DNA from: an uncultured Granulosicoccaceae bacterium
Lineage (GTDB): Bacteria > Pseudomonadota > Gammaproteobacteria > Granulosicoccales > Granulosicoccaceae
DNA: 46,641 nt
Direction of reading: 5' to 3'
Assembly (NCBI GenBank): GCA_937931165.1
Contig: CALHCI010000085.1
Coordinates: 1-46,641, forward strand
Within the stretch, counting starts at the first letter, position 1. Every line of letters starts with the position of its first letter. The notes beneath the pieces were generated by a model, which did no database searches, had not been told where the DNA came from, and worked only from the letters and a program-made list of their open reading frames with translations. Positions 26,075-34,114 of this stretch are shown one piece after another. A program made the translations under genes and the position numbers.

Positions 26075-26978
26075 GCGAAACACCTTGAAACTCATTGCAT
26101 CACCGCGCAATCTGTTTGTGTTTGAGGCGGCAGCCCGGCTGGGGTCTTTCACGCTGGCGGCGCACGAACTCGGGATGCAGCAACCGTCGGTGAGTGCGGC
26201 AATCAAACAGCTGGAGCAAGCGCTCGCGGTGCGTCTGTTTGATCGCGGGCATCGGCAAATAACGCTAACCAATGCGGGCTTACGGTTTTATGCGGATGTA
26301 TCGCAGGCACTGCGCGGTATTGAAAACGCTGCTGAAGCGGTTCATAACATGGGGCGTTCCGAGTATGTCACGCTTAATTCATCATCGGCGTTTTCGTATT
26401 ACTGGATGATGCCGAAGCTGCACAACCTGCGTGAATTGCATCCGGAAATTGATTTGCGCTTACAAAACAGTGTGCATGAGCCTGATCTTGATGTAGAAAA
26501 TATCAGTATTGCTGTGCGACTTGGCAATGGCGACTGGCCCGACTGTGAGGCTGAGAAAATTGCCGACGAAATTATCTTTCCGGTGGCCAGCCCCATCGTG
26601 ATGCGCTCGGCCAAAAATCTGCGCTCTGTGCCCAACTTGCTTAATGAAAGGCTTATACATCTGGAAGAGCCAGTGCGCATGCGCCCGACATGGTCGCAGT
26701 GGTTTGAGCACCATGGCATCAGGAATGTTGAGGTTGCAGAAGGAATGCGACTTAATGATTACGCTCTGGTGTTACAGGCCGCACAGACCGGTGAGGGCTT
26801 TGCATTTGGCTGGGAGCATATAGTGCGTGATTTGATTGGTCGTCAGTTACTGGCTGCGCGTGAAGAGTGGGCATGGCATACCGGTAGAGGCATTTATCTG
26901 GTGTGGTCCAGAACCCGGCCGTTGTCTGATAATGCGGTGAAAGTCAGGGACTGGATTTTATCGGCTGCGAGGAATTAA
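26073..26978 (+). CDS. LysR-family transcriptional regulator (GcvA-like)
   Basis: The 301-residue protein has the N-terminal winged helix-turn-helix of LysR regulators. The stretch FEAAARLGSFTLAAHELGMQQPSVSAAIKQLE is typical, as is the following LFDRGHRQITLTNAG. A C-terminal effector domain follows (about residues 95-295). The LASPRNLFVFEAAARLGSFT opening resembles the GcvA/glycine-cleavage subgroup, which would suit control of the adjacent one-carbon genes. It is divergent from mttB, with a LysR-type box overlapping its start codon. Confidence 0.9.
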   Translation: MRNTLKLIASPRNLFVFEAAARLGSFTLAAHELGMQQPSVSAAIKQLEQALAVRLFDRGHRQITLTNAGLRFYADVSQALRGIENAAEAVHNMGRSEYVTLNSSSAFSYYWMMPKLHNLRELHPEIDLRLQNSVHEPDLDVENISIAVRLGNGDWPDCEAEKIADEIIFPVASPIVMRSAKNLRSVPNLLNERLIHLEEPVRMRPTWSQWFEHHGIRNVEVAEGMRLNDYALVLQAAQTGEGFAFGWEHIVRDLIGRQLLAAREEWAWHTGRGIYLVWSRTRPLSDNAVKVRDWILSAARN

Positions 26979-26980
26979 CA

Positions 26981-27430
26981 ATGGAACTGGAGATTAAAAA
27001 GTTTAACGGTCACAGTGCTGCACTGGTAGACCTGTTGTGGTTTTTGGAATCACAGATATTTGAGCAGCCTTATACAAAAGAAAAAATAGACCGGGAAAGT
27101 TCGGTAAAGCCCAATTTGATTTCATGCATTGCTTATATAGAAGGTGCCGCTGTTGGATACAAGGTGGGGTATGAAATGACATCAAGGCTATTTTACAGCT
27201 GGATGGGGGGTGTTCTGCCTGAGTACCGGCACCAGGGGATTGCGACTAAGCTTATGGCTGAGCAGCATCGATTGGTAAAGGAGCAGGGTTATAAAGTGGT
27301 TCGCACTTATACAGAGAATCAGTACAGAGATATGCTGTTGTTAAACATCCGTTGGGGATTTGATGTGGTGGGTACAATGAGTGACAGCACAAAGCCGAAA
27401 ACGATCATTATTCTCGACAAAATACTGTAA
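26981..27430 (+). CDS. GNAT-family N-acetyltransferase
   Basis: The 149-residue protein starts two bases after the LysR stop, so the two are probably cotranslated. The acetyl-CoA-binding motif is visible as GVLPEYRHQGIATKLMAEQ (V-R-x-x-G-x-G/A pattern, here with YRHQGIA). The surrounding strands and the C-terminal MLLLNIRWGFDVVG are typical of GNAT. The acceptor substrate is unknown. The tight coupling to the LysR gene may reflect only operon structure. Confidence 0.8.
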   Translation: MELEIKKFNGHSAALVDLLWFLESQIFEQPYTKEKIDRESSVKPNLISCIAYIEGAAVGYKVGYEMTSRLFYSWMGGVLPEYRHQGIATKLMAEQHRLVKEQGYKVVRTYTENQYRDMLLLNIRWGFDVVGTMSDSTKPKTIIILDKIL

Positions 27431-27439
27431 CTGCAGTGG

Positions 27440-28204
27440 TTATTGCGTAGCTGCTTTTAGTTTAAACCACAACATGCCCGCCCACTCATGCACAACCCGG
27501 TCGAGGTGGTAAAGCGATCCGCTGCCAGGAAGGTACCACGGGTAGTCATTGGCCAGATAATCAGTCGGAACCATGGTGTAAGGAACCTTGTGCGGTTTCA
27601 GCATCGTTTCTGCTCTTGGCAGATGTGTGGCTGAGCTGACGACGACCAGGCGATGGCCGGTGTTTTCTATTTCACTTAGTGTTCTGACAGCCGATTGAAT
27701 CTCCTCTGCGGTGTCACGGGTGTGGTCAAAGCGGATAATCTGATTGGCAGGCACGCCCAGATCAATTGCCATATCCATCATTACTTGCGCATGGCTTACC
27801 GGGCTGCGATACGCGGTACCACTAACCACCAGCATGGATTCTGGTTGGGTTTTCCATAGCCTTACACCTTCGGTAAGTCTTGAAAGTGCACTTGCTGTAA
27901 GCATTGAATTGACTGGCCTGCCTGCCACATAGTTGTGGCCGTAACCCAGCACCATCACTATGCCGGTATCGTCTGGCAGTTGCTGCAGTACCGGGAACCG
28001 GTCTTCCAGTTGAGAGATAAAATAGTTGCTGACGGGAGGTATTGATACTGCGATCAGGGCAATGCAAAGCAGCAGTGCCAGTGTATTGCAGAGTCGGGGA
28101 AACCATCGTCTGCCCACCAGCGCCAGTAGCAGCAGGAAAAAAGCACCGGGGACAATGTGTACAAACACCGATACCAGCTTTTTTATTAACAGGCCATCAA
28201 TCAT
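27440..28204 (-). CDS. ElyC/YdcF-like DUF218 membrane protein
   Basis: The 254-residue protein has two N-terminal membrane segments (about residues 15-60), then a periplasmic DUF218 domain with GIVMVLGYGH, a VVSGTAY strand, the HTRDTAEEI segment that is typical of the family, and RLVVVSSATHLPRAE. The arrangement matches ElyC/SanA-like envelope proteins, which affect peptidoglycan or lipid-carrier metabolism in enterobacteria. No clear ribosome binding site was seen. It is convergent with the GNAT gene, nine bases apart. Confidence 0.8.
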   Translation of the reverse strand: MIDGLLIKKLVSVFVHIVPGAFFLLLLALVGRRWFPRLCNTLALLLCIALIAVSIPPVSNYFISQLEDRFPVLQQLPDDTGIVMVLGYGHNYVAGRPVNSMLTASALSRLTEGVRLWKTQPESMLVVSGTAYRSPVSHAQVMMDMAIDLGVPANQIIRFDHTRDTAEEIQSAVRTLSEIENTGHRLVVVSSATHLPRAETMLKPHKVPYTMVPTDYLANDYPWYLPGSGSLYHLDRVVHEWAGMLWFKLKAATQ

Positions 28205-28358
28205 GAAGGGGAGAGGCTAATGGCCCTGTTGTTCCAGACAGGTATGGTGTTCCAGATGGTATGTGGGTAGTGTTTACATCGGAGGATGAAGCCGGATCGC
28301 TTAAGGGGCGAGCCGACATGGCAGCGTAACCGCTGAAGGTTCTACGGCGACACAGGAT

Positions 28359-28595
28359 TTACAGTGAGGTTCTGGTGGTTAACAACGCCAGCAGGAAATC
28401 GTAGATCATCGTGGCACCGCTCCACAGCAAATAGCCGCTGCAAATCATTAGTGCGACGACAATAAAGGAGCCTCCTGCACCACGAAAGTTATACCTTCGC
28501 TGCAGATTGGTGCTTCGTCGCAACCTGCGCTCTCTGCGGAGTTCCCGACGGTAGTCTCTGCCGTAGTCACGACGCGAGTGTCTTACTTGTTCCAA
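28359..28595 (-). CDS. Small arginine-rich membrane protein, unknown function
   Basis: The predicted protein has 78 residues, starting at TTG 28593-28595 with a GGGAAAG site seven or eight bases upstream. The N-terminal 40 residues are highly basic (RRDYGRDYRRELRRERRLRR), followed by one hydrophobic segment of about 20 residues and a short tail. The pattern suggests a single-pass inner-membrane protein with its basic part in the cytoplasm. I recognise no family. The arginine richness could reflect chance in GC-rich sequence, so confidence is limited. Confidence 0.5.
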   Translation of the reverse strand: MEQVRHSRRDYGRDYRRELRRERRLRRSTNLQRRYNFRGAGGSFIVVALMICSGYLLWSGATMIYDFLLALLTTRTSL

Positions 28596-28803
28596 AGTAC
28601 TTTCCCGGTTCAGACCTTGTGAAAAAGCGTAACAAACTGTGTCTGGTAGTCAATTGGTCATTCGTGTGATTCCCATGGTTCGAGATATAAAGAAGGTCTA
28701 TTTGTGTCATGCTCGTTGTTTAAGTGTATGAAGCACGGAAAATATTCCGTACCTTTTGGCGGCTAAAGATTGCCAGACGTTGCGAGTTTCAGGATTGATA
28801 CAG

Positions 28804-29706
28804 ATGAAAAACGATTGCAGTAGCGGTGCTGCCTGGATGTGGGGGCAAATCATGCCCATTGCCGACGCCAGGCTGCCGGTAACAGACTGGGGATTAACCC
28901 ATTCCGATATCACTTACGATGTCGTGCACGTGTGGGAAGGACGTTTCTTTCGGCTTGATGATTATCTGAATCGCTTTGAAGAAAGTATGCGTAAGTGCCG
29001 CCTGAACGTCGATCAGTCTCGCGATGACATGCGCCGGATTCTGCACCGCATCGTGTCGCGCTCGGGCTTACAACACGCCTATGTGTCCTTTGTTGCAAGC
29101 CGCGGGCAGCCGGCAAACGTTGGCAGCCGTGATCCGCGTGATTGCGTGAATCACTTCTATGCCTGGTGCGTTCCTTTTGTCTGGGTGTTTACAGAAGAGG
29201 TGGTGAAGCGCGGAGCCAGCATCTACATTCCCGATCATGTTCACCGCATCAGTGAGAATTCGGTAGATCCGACTGCAAAGAATTATCACTGGGGTGACTT
29301 TACGCAAGGGTTAATAGATGCCAAAGAGGCGGGTTACGACAATACGGTATTGATCGATGCACAAGGCTACGTGACTGAGGGTCCAGGTTTTAATGTCTTT
29401 ATAATCTGTGATGGTCAGGTGCGCACGCCGCGCAAAGGAGTGTTGCATGGCATTACCCGCAAGGTTGCCATGGAGATTTGCGCCACACACGGACTGGAAG
29501 TGGTTGAAAAAGATATTACTGTGGAAGAATTATTTTCTGCTGATGAGGTTTTTGCCACCACCACTGGCGGAGGCGTTATACCCGTCACCCGGCTGAATGA
29601 TCGCACGTTCTCAAACAATGCTGCCGGTGAGCAGACTCTGGCACTACAGAACACTTACTGGGAGTGGCATCAGAACTCTGCGATGAGTGAGGCGATTATT
29701 TACTAA
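28804..29706 (+). CDS. Class IV aminotransferase (branched-chain/(R)-amine transaminase-like)
   Basis: The 300-residue PLP enzyme starts at ATG 28804 behind an AGGA-type site. It has the fold-type IV opening ARLPVTDWGLTHSDITYDVV, the HVWEGRFFRLDDYLNRFEES segment, the PLP lysine in DPTAKNYHWGDF, and VTEGPGFNVF near the cofactor. HSDxTYDVxxVW and FFRLDDH-like stretches are typical of (R)-selective amine transaminases, so it may not be a plain branched-chain enzyme. It transfers an amino group between an amino acid or amine and a 2-oxo acid. It stands alone between unrelated genes. Confidence 0.87.
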   Translation: MKNDCSSGAAWMWGQIMPIADARLPVTDWGLTHSDITYDVVHVWEGRFFRLDDYLNRFEESMRKCRLNVDQSRDDMRRILHRIVSRSGLQHAYVSFVASRGQPANVGSRDPRDCVNHFYAWCVPFVWVFTEEVVKRGASIYIPDHVHRISENSVDPTAKNYHWGDFTQGLIDAKEAGYDNTVLIDAQGYVTEGPGFNVFIICDGQVRTPRKGVLHGITRKVAMEICATHGLEVVEKDITVEELFSADEVFATTTGGGVIPVTRLNDRTFSNNAAGEQTLALQNTYWEWHQNSAMSEAIIY

Positions 29707-29747
29707 ACGCTTATAGTACCTGAAACAAATACGAGCCACGGTGGGAA

Positions 29748-29806
29748 CCCTCCCCGTCGCTTAGGCTCCGACGCTTCCGCAAGCTGGCGCTTGCAGGAGG
29801 GGGAGG
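29748..29806. repeat. GC-rich inverted repeat downstream of the aminotransferase gene
   Basis: CCTCCCC (29749-29755) and GGGGAGG (29800-29806) flank further short complementary stretches (GCTTCCGCAAGC and GCGCTTGC). The fold could be an imperfect stem between the aminotransferase stop and the DMT exporter start. No T-run follows, so it is not a standard terminator, and no tRNA can be fitted. It may be a dispersed palindrome or a protein-binding site. Confidence 0.4.
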
Positions 29807-29899
29807 AGATTGTGCTTTTTACCGCAGTCTTCGCGGCAGCACACCGCCTAATAGTCCAACCACTTTTTACCACACCCTACCGGGTACGGAACTTCATGT

Positions 29900-30775
29900 A
29901 TGCTTAGTGTCCCGTTGCAGGCAATCGTGCTTTCGGTTGTCATTCACACGCTTTGGGGTGGTAATCCAATTGCAGCCAAATTCGGGCTGGAAGTGTTTCC
30001 ACCGGCGTGGAGTGCGCTGTTACGTTTTGTTTTAGGCATTTTGACCATTGTGGTGTGGTGCCGGTATCGCGGCCACCGGCTGTGGCCGGATCATTCAGAG
30101 TGGATACCGATTATTAAGATCGGCATCTTATTTACCATTCAGATTCTGCTGATGAATATCGGATTCGATAACACCAGTGGAATCAATGCCGCCATTCTTA
30201 TTTCTACCAACCCGCTGTTTGCAGCGGTCTTTGCACACTTATTGATTCGCGGTGATCAGCTGACCGTGTTGCGATCATTCGGATTGGTCATAGCGTTTGC
30301 CGGTGTTTGTATGACACTGATTCAGGTCTCTGACAACGGGCTGAGCTTTGGCAGCACCGGAGACTGGATTTGCCTGGCAAGTGCAACGTTGCTGGGGTAC
30401 CGGTTGATTGTCAGTGCAAACTTAATGCAACGGGTCGAGCCGTTTCGACTGGCTGTCTGGCAGATGATTTTTTCACTGCCGTTTTATTTGTTGTTTGCTG
30501 TTGCTACCGAAACTATTCGATGGGAGCGGTTTTCCTATTCTGTGGTATTCGGGTTGTTGTATCAGGGGGTGGTAGTAGCAGGTTTCGGGTTTATGGCTTC
30601 GTTATGGTTAATCAGTCGTTATCGGCCCAGTGTGATGGCAGGGTTTAACTTTCTTGCACCCGTCAGTGGCGTGTTGCTTGCCGCTGTGTTGCTTGGCGAG
30701 TCCATTGGCGTGATGGCGGCCACCGGTACTGGCATGGTAGCCATTGGTATGGTGTTGATTACGCTTCGAAGTTAA
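29900..30775 (+). CDS. DMT-superfamily transporter (EamA family)
   Basis: The 291-residue protein has about ten predicted membrane segments and two EamA repeats. The motifs include HTLWGGNPIAAKFGLE at the start, NTSGINAAILISTNPLFAAVFAH in the first repeat, and PSVMAGFNFLAPVSGVLLA with LLGESIG in the second. Length and pattern are standard for the family. Only limited similarity to the EamA protein at 1310-2209 is apparent, so this is another subfamily. The substrate is unknown; it could export an amino acid or aromatic metabolite. Confidence 0.85.
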   Translation: MLSVPLQAIVLSVVIHTLWGGNPIAAKFGLEVFPPAWSALLRFVLGILTIVVWCRYRGHRLWPDHSEWIPIIKIGILFTIQILLMNIGFDNTSGINAAILISTNPLFAAVFAHLLIRGDQLTVLRSFGLVIAFAGVCMTLIQVSDNGLSFGSTGDWICLASATLLGYRLIVSANLMQRVEPFRLAVWQMIFSLPFYLLFAVATETIRWERFSYSVVFGLLYQGVVVAGFGFMASLWLISRYRPSVMAGFNFLAPVSGVLLAAVLLGESIGVMAATGTGMVAIGMVLITLRS

Positions 30776-31080
30776 TGCTTTTTACAGCAACTGTGAATCC
30801 GGTGTTGTCTGAATTGCTGCCGTGCAACACAAGGGATACTCATTGCCGCCGATAGGCTATCTGTCTTCGTGAATTTGTCAACTTGCACTGACGACTGTCA
30901 ACTGTCCCTTAGCTTGCAACGACAAATCAGGGGAATCAGGGAAGATATATAAATAGAAACTGGTCATAGTACCGAATTCAGATAAGCTGTTCTGTGTTAA
31001 TCTTGCGTTGGGCAATGGGATGTTGCCCTGTGCAAATATTTCAATATTTGCCTCTTGCAAAAAGCAACGGAGATTTCCGG
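30776..31080. other. Leader region with two perfect hairpins upstream of the SH3-tailed membrane protein
   Basis: No gene is seen here. Two adjacent perfect stems lie directly ahead of the next start: GGGCAA (31010-31015) with TTGCCC (31023-31028), and GCAAATATT (31032-31040) with AATATTTGC (31043-31051). The ribosome binding site ACGGAG follows shortly before the ATG at 31081. The structures are in the right place to affect translation or mRNA stability. Confidence 0.45.
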
Positions 31081-32463
31081 ATGGACCCGGTAATAGCAAT
31101 CGTAAACTCGCTGTACAGTTATGGCGCTGAAAACACCTTGCTGGTGTTTGGAGTCGCATCCGGTGTACTCAGTACCTTCGCTTACATTCCGTATATCCTG
31201 GATACCCTGGCTCGGCGTACGCACCCACAGCGTGCCTCGTGGCTGATCTGGTCAGTATTGGGTTCCATTGCGTTTTTTTCACAGGTGTTTGAAGGTGCTT
31301 CCAGCTCGTTGTGGTTTGCCGCTGTGCAGGTTACCGGAACCATCATTGTATTTGCGCTATCGATCCGATCGGGTACCGGTGCGTACCTGAGCCGGTCGGA
31401 TTACGCGATTCTTTTTGCCGCTTCCGTTGGTCTGGTGCTGTGGTACTTCACCGAGAACGCCGGCTATGCGCTGGCAATTACCATCAGTATCAGTCTGCTG
31501 GGCGGGCTCGCCACAGCGATCAAGGCTTATAAAGACCCTGAAAGTGAAACGCTGGTGACCTGGGTGGTTTCACTCATTGCCTCTGTTTGTGCGGTAATGT
31601 CTGTTGGCAGGTTTGATCCGGTACTGCTTGCGTATCCGCTCTATTTGCTTACGCTTTACACGGCGTTTGTTGTAGCGATTCTTATGGGGCGTGCCAGAAG
31701 AGGGTTGGCCGGAAGCGAGTTGGCCGGAAGAGAATTCGCAGGTACAGTCCGTGCCGCTTCAGCTGCAAGACCGCTGATCTCTTTTGCAATGGTGCGAAGC
31801 GGGCTTCGTACAACAGCCGATACAATAATTATTGCAGCAGCGCTTGTAGTTTCATTCAATTGGTTCAACAGTAACGGCAATACCAGCGCGGTAGTAAGCT
31901 TCAATGAAGACATTCAGCCTGTGGTATCCGACGTTAACAAAGCGGGGTTGTTTAACAGTTTTGTATCCGGTGCTGTAGCCGGAACCCGTGATAGCTTGCT
32001 GAAGGAACCGGATCCGGTTGTGACAAAAGTGACACCGCTGTCGGTCCCCCCGACCATTGTTGTGGTGATGCAGTCAGGCGATGGAAGCACGGCTGATTTG
32101 CAGGTGCTTGCACAATCTGACCCGGTAGCAATTGATATACGAAACCGTATTGAGGGTACATTCTCGTCAACGCAAAGTGATTCAATTGATGAGTTACATA
32201 AGACAGTTGCTCTGGCGGGGCCGTTTTTGTCCCTTGATGAAGACGATCCGTTTGCGAAGCTTACGGTTAGTGATGAAGCAGCGGCTATCGTATCCACCTC
32301 AAATGATCAGAAGCACTTTAAGGTAAGGCTGTTGCAGGGCGAATTGATTCAGGCGCTTGAGACCAATGGAGAGTGGTTTCTGGCGCGTACCAATCACGGA
32401 ATTCAGGGCTATGTCCATCACTCCATGGTGGAAATCAGAGCGCTGGCAGCGCTGTCTCGGTAG
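31081..32463 (+). CDS. PQ-loop/SemiSWEET-like membrane protein with a C-terminal SH3-like domain
   Basis: The 460-residue protein starts at ATG 31081 after GGAG. Residues 1-210 form about seven membrane helices closely related to the 214-residue protein at 18949-19593 (identical QRASWLIWSVLGSIAF, YALAITISISLLGG). A further helix lies near residues 250-270, then a hydrophilic, probably periplasmic stretch, and a terminal SH3b-like fold (VRLLQGELIQALETNGEWF and a GIQGYVHHSM strand, about residues 400-455). SH3b domains often bind cell wall or peptides. Function is unknown; the domain pair suggests sensing or tethering coupled to transport. Confidence 0.75.
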   Translation: MDPVIAIVNSLYSYGAENTLLVFGVASGVLSTFAYIPYILDTLARRTHPQRASWLIWSVLGSIAFFSQVFEGASSSLWFAAVQVTGTIIVFALSIRSGTGAYLSRSDYAILFAASVGLVLWYFTENAGYALAITISISLLGGLATAIKAYKDPESETLVTWVVSLIASVCAVMSVGRFDPVLLAYPLYLLTLYTAFVVAILMGRARRGLAGSELAGREFAGTVRAASAARPLISFAMVRSGLRTTADTIIIAAALVVSFNWFNSNGNTSAVVSFNEDIQPVVSDVNKAGLFNSFVSGAVAGTRDSLLKEPDPVVTKVTPLSVPPTIVVVMQSGDGSTADLQVLAQSDPVAIDIRNRIEGTFSSTQSDSIDELHKTVALAGPFLSLDEDDPFAKLTVSDEAAAIVSTSNDQKHFKVRLLQGELIQALETNGEWFLARTNHGIQGYVHHSMVEIRALAALSR

Positions 32464-32503
32464 AGTTTTCCGTTAAAAAATCCATACAAGGCTCTGGAAA
32501 CTG

Positions 32504-32986
32504 ATGCTAACGATCCGGCATGTTACGTTGGTGCTTGCATTACTTTGGGCGCTGCCTGTCAGCGCAAACTGGAATGGTTACCTGAATACGCAATCAGTAG
32601 CTGACGTTGAATATGGTTATCTGGCAACCAGCAGTTCTGATGAAGCTTCCGGCAAGCTCAGACTGGTGTGTTTATCTGACAATACTTTCAAACTATTATT
32701 TGATAAAAATATTACCGGACAAAGTGCCGGCATACCATTGAAAGTCAGGATCGATAGTCTGCCAGCAATGACGTTTCGGCTAAGCCGTTTAGGTGAGGAG
32801 TACGGAGTAGGTGATCAGGAGCCTGGTTTCTGGAAACTGATAGCGCAAATGGCCGCTGGTGGCAGCATTAAAATCGGCCAACATCACCAGTACAGCCTGG
32901 CTGGATTTACCAAAGCCTATTCACAAACCTGCGGATCATTTGAATTGGCTTATCAGTATCAGAAATTTCTCCACCTTTATCGTTAA
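32504..32986 (+). CDS. Secreted protein of unknown function
   Basis: The 160-residue protein has a clear signal peptide (MLTIRHVTLVLALLWALPVSA, cleavage likely after VSA), giving a mature periplasmic domain of about 139 residues. It has two cysteines (LVCLSD and QTCGSF) that could form a disulfide. I recognise no family. It follows the SH3-tailed membrane protein after 40 bases on the same strand and may be its operon partner, possibly providing a periplasmic component. Confidence 0.65.
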   Translation: MLTIRHVTLVLALLWALPVSANWNGYLNTQSVADVEYGYLATSSSDEASGKLRLVCLSDNTFKLLFDKNITGQSAGIPLKVRIDSLPAMTFRLSRLGEEYGVGDQEPGFWKLIAQMAAGGSIKIGQHHQYSLAGFTKAYSQTCGSFELAYQYQKFLHLYR

Positions 32987-33314
32987 GCCGTTTCCATTGG
33001 TTGTGTATTCACTTGAGATGCATCGAGTATTTGCAGAATTATCTTTGTCAGTTGATTCGTATTAACGGGCTTGTGAAGATACGGGATTCTGCCGGACTCA
33101 ATGTATGCAACGACATCCGGAGCAGTATCCCCGGTTACGATCAGTGCGGGCATTGCCGACATTCCCGGTAACTTAACGCAGGTTGTGAATCAGCTCGACA
33201 CCATGGGTTTGCTCAGAGAGTCGGAAGTCTGAAATAACCAGGTCCGGCGGGCTGCTTTTGTGAATCAGTTCGTGGGCACGGTCGACAGATTGCGCCAGTG
33301 TGGTATGCATTCCT
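32983..33314 (-). pseudogene. Frameshifted C-terminal receiver domain of a hybrid histidine kinase/response regulator
   Basis: Read leftwards, the DNA encodes a receiver-domain remnant. One frame gives DLVISDFRLSEQTHGVELIHNLR with a TAA directly after, and a shifted frame continues as KLPGMSAMPALIVTGDTAPDVV, then RIPYLHKPVNTNQL and a final TAA at 32983-32985. A one-base shift near 33186 would rejoin both parts. The phosphoacceptor aspartate (VISDFRL), the Thr-Gly-Asp region and the conserved Lys-Pro pair are visible. The upstream kinase part is missing and the remnant abuts a LuxR remnant on the other strand. This is a broken sensor gene. Confidence 0.8.
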
Positions 33315-33437
33315 ATGGAACTTGGTATTGCCGAGTCCACAGTTAAGACTCATATTAAATCGTTGTTTCTGGTTCTACGGGTGAAAAATCGGGTGGCGTG
33401 TCAAAACAAAGCGAGAGAGCCTGGCTTATTGCAATAG
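33315..33437 (+). pseudogene. C-terminal LuxR-type helix-turn-helix remnant of a response regulator
   Basis: A 40-residue frame from ATG 33315 to TAG 33437 encodes only the recognition helix region of a LuxR/GerE domain (GIAESTVKTHIKSLF, then RVKNRVACQNKAREPGLL). The N-terminal receiver domain and the first helices are absent. It lies back to back with the receiver remnant on the minus strand, as expected if a deletion joined a divergent two-component pair. It is not functional alone. A perfect terminator hairpin still follows it. Confidence 0.8.
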
Positions 33438-33471
33438 CGCACAGCGATGGTAGTTACCGCTGTGCGCGTTT
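33437..33471 (+). terminator. Perfect 10-bp hairpin terminator
   Basis: GCGCACAGCG (33437-33446) and CGCTGTGCGC (33458-33467) form a perfect stem around an 11-base loop, followed by GTTTT. It starts at the LuxR remnant stop codon and is a leftover terminator of the lost response regulator gene. It also lies just after the convergent DM13 gene. Confidence 0.75.
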
Positions 33472-33479
33472 TGGTTACG

Positions 33480-33911
33480 TTAAATGTTGGTACCACCCCA
33501 AAGCACGCTAAATGCCTCGCAGTGTATTAACAGCGATGCATAGTCGTTGATATCTATGTTTGCCGGTAACACGTATTCCTGATCGCCCTTTTTATTTTTG
33601 AGTGTCGAAATCAGAATGCTGTCCGTCGTGGCGTTCTTGCCATTGACATCGCTAATGTTCTTTTTTGACAAAAACACCTTGAGATCCGGGCCACCTTTGG
33701 TCTTGAATCCGTCTTTAAATTTGATAACGGTTTGGCCGTTCCGGTTTTCAATTTCCCATGCGCCTTTGATTTTATATTGCTTATTAACCCAGGTGCCTTC
33801 GCTGGTGCCCATAGCGAAAGCCGTGTGCATTGTGCCTGACGAGAAAAACGCCAGTGCCAGAAACATCAGTGCGTAGCGAAGTGTGGGGTTTTGTGAAATT
33901 GACTGAGACAT
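33480..33911 (-). CDS. DM13-domain periplasmic protein
   Basis: The 143-residue protein starts at ATG 33911 after a GGAG site and has a signal peptide (hydrophobic segment, TAFA cleavage). The mature part is a DM13 domain: GTWVNKQYKIKGAWEI, FKTKGGPDLKVFLS, and the C-terminal DYASLLIHCEAFSVLWG with the family-conserved cysteine. DM13 domains are thought to take part in redox reactions or ligand binding at the cell surface; the role here is unknown. It is convergent with the LuxR remnant. Confidence 0.85.
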   Translation of the reverse strand: MSQSISQNPTLRYALMFLALAFFSSGTMHTAFAMGTSEGTWVNKQYKIKGAWEIENRNGQTVIKFKDGFKTKGGPDLKVFLSKKNISDVNGKNATTDSILISTLKNKKGDQEYVLPANIDINDYASLLIHCEAFSVLWGGTNI

Positions 33912-34114
33912 GTTTACTCCGGTTTATGTGGTAGTGTGAAAGTGGTTATCGCTGTATTTAACTGGTTACACGGAGTAGGACGACGCAGCACTGGTATGGT
34001 TCGAGCGCAGTTGTCACCATTGATGTGAGATTAGATAACAGAAATATCACAAGGCAGGATGAATGCTGACTGACTGCCGACAGCTGATTGCCAAAGCGCG
34101 GGCACAGTGGCAGC

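Noticed and set aside
29748-29806. tRNA or small structured RNA gene
   Set aside because: No cloverleaf with a T-loop can be fitted; only an imperfect inverted repeat is present.
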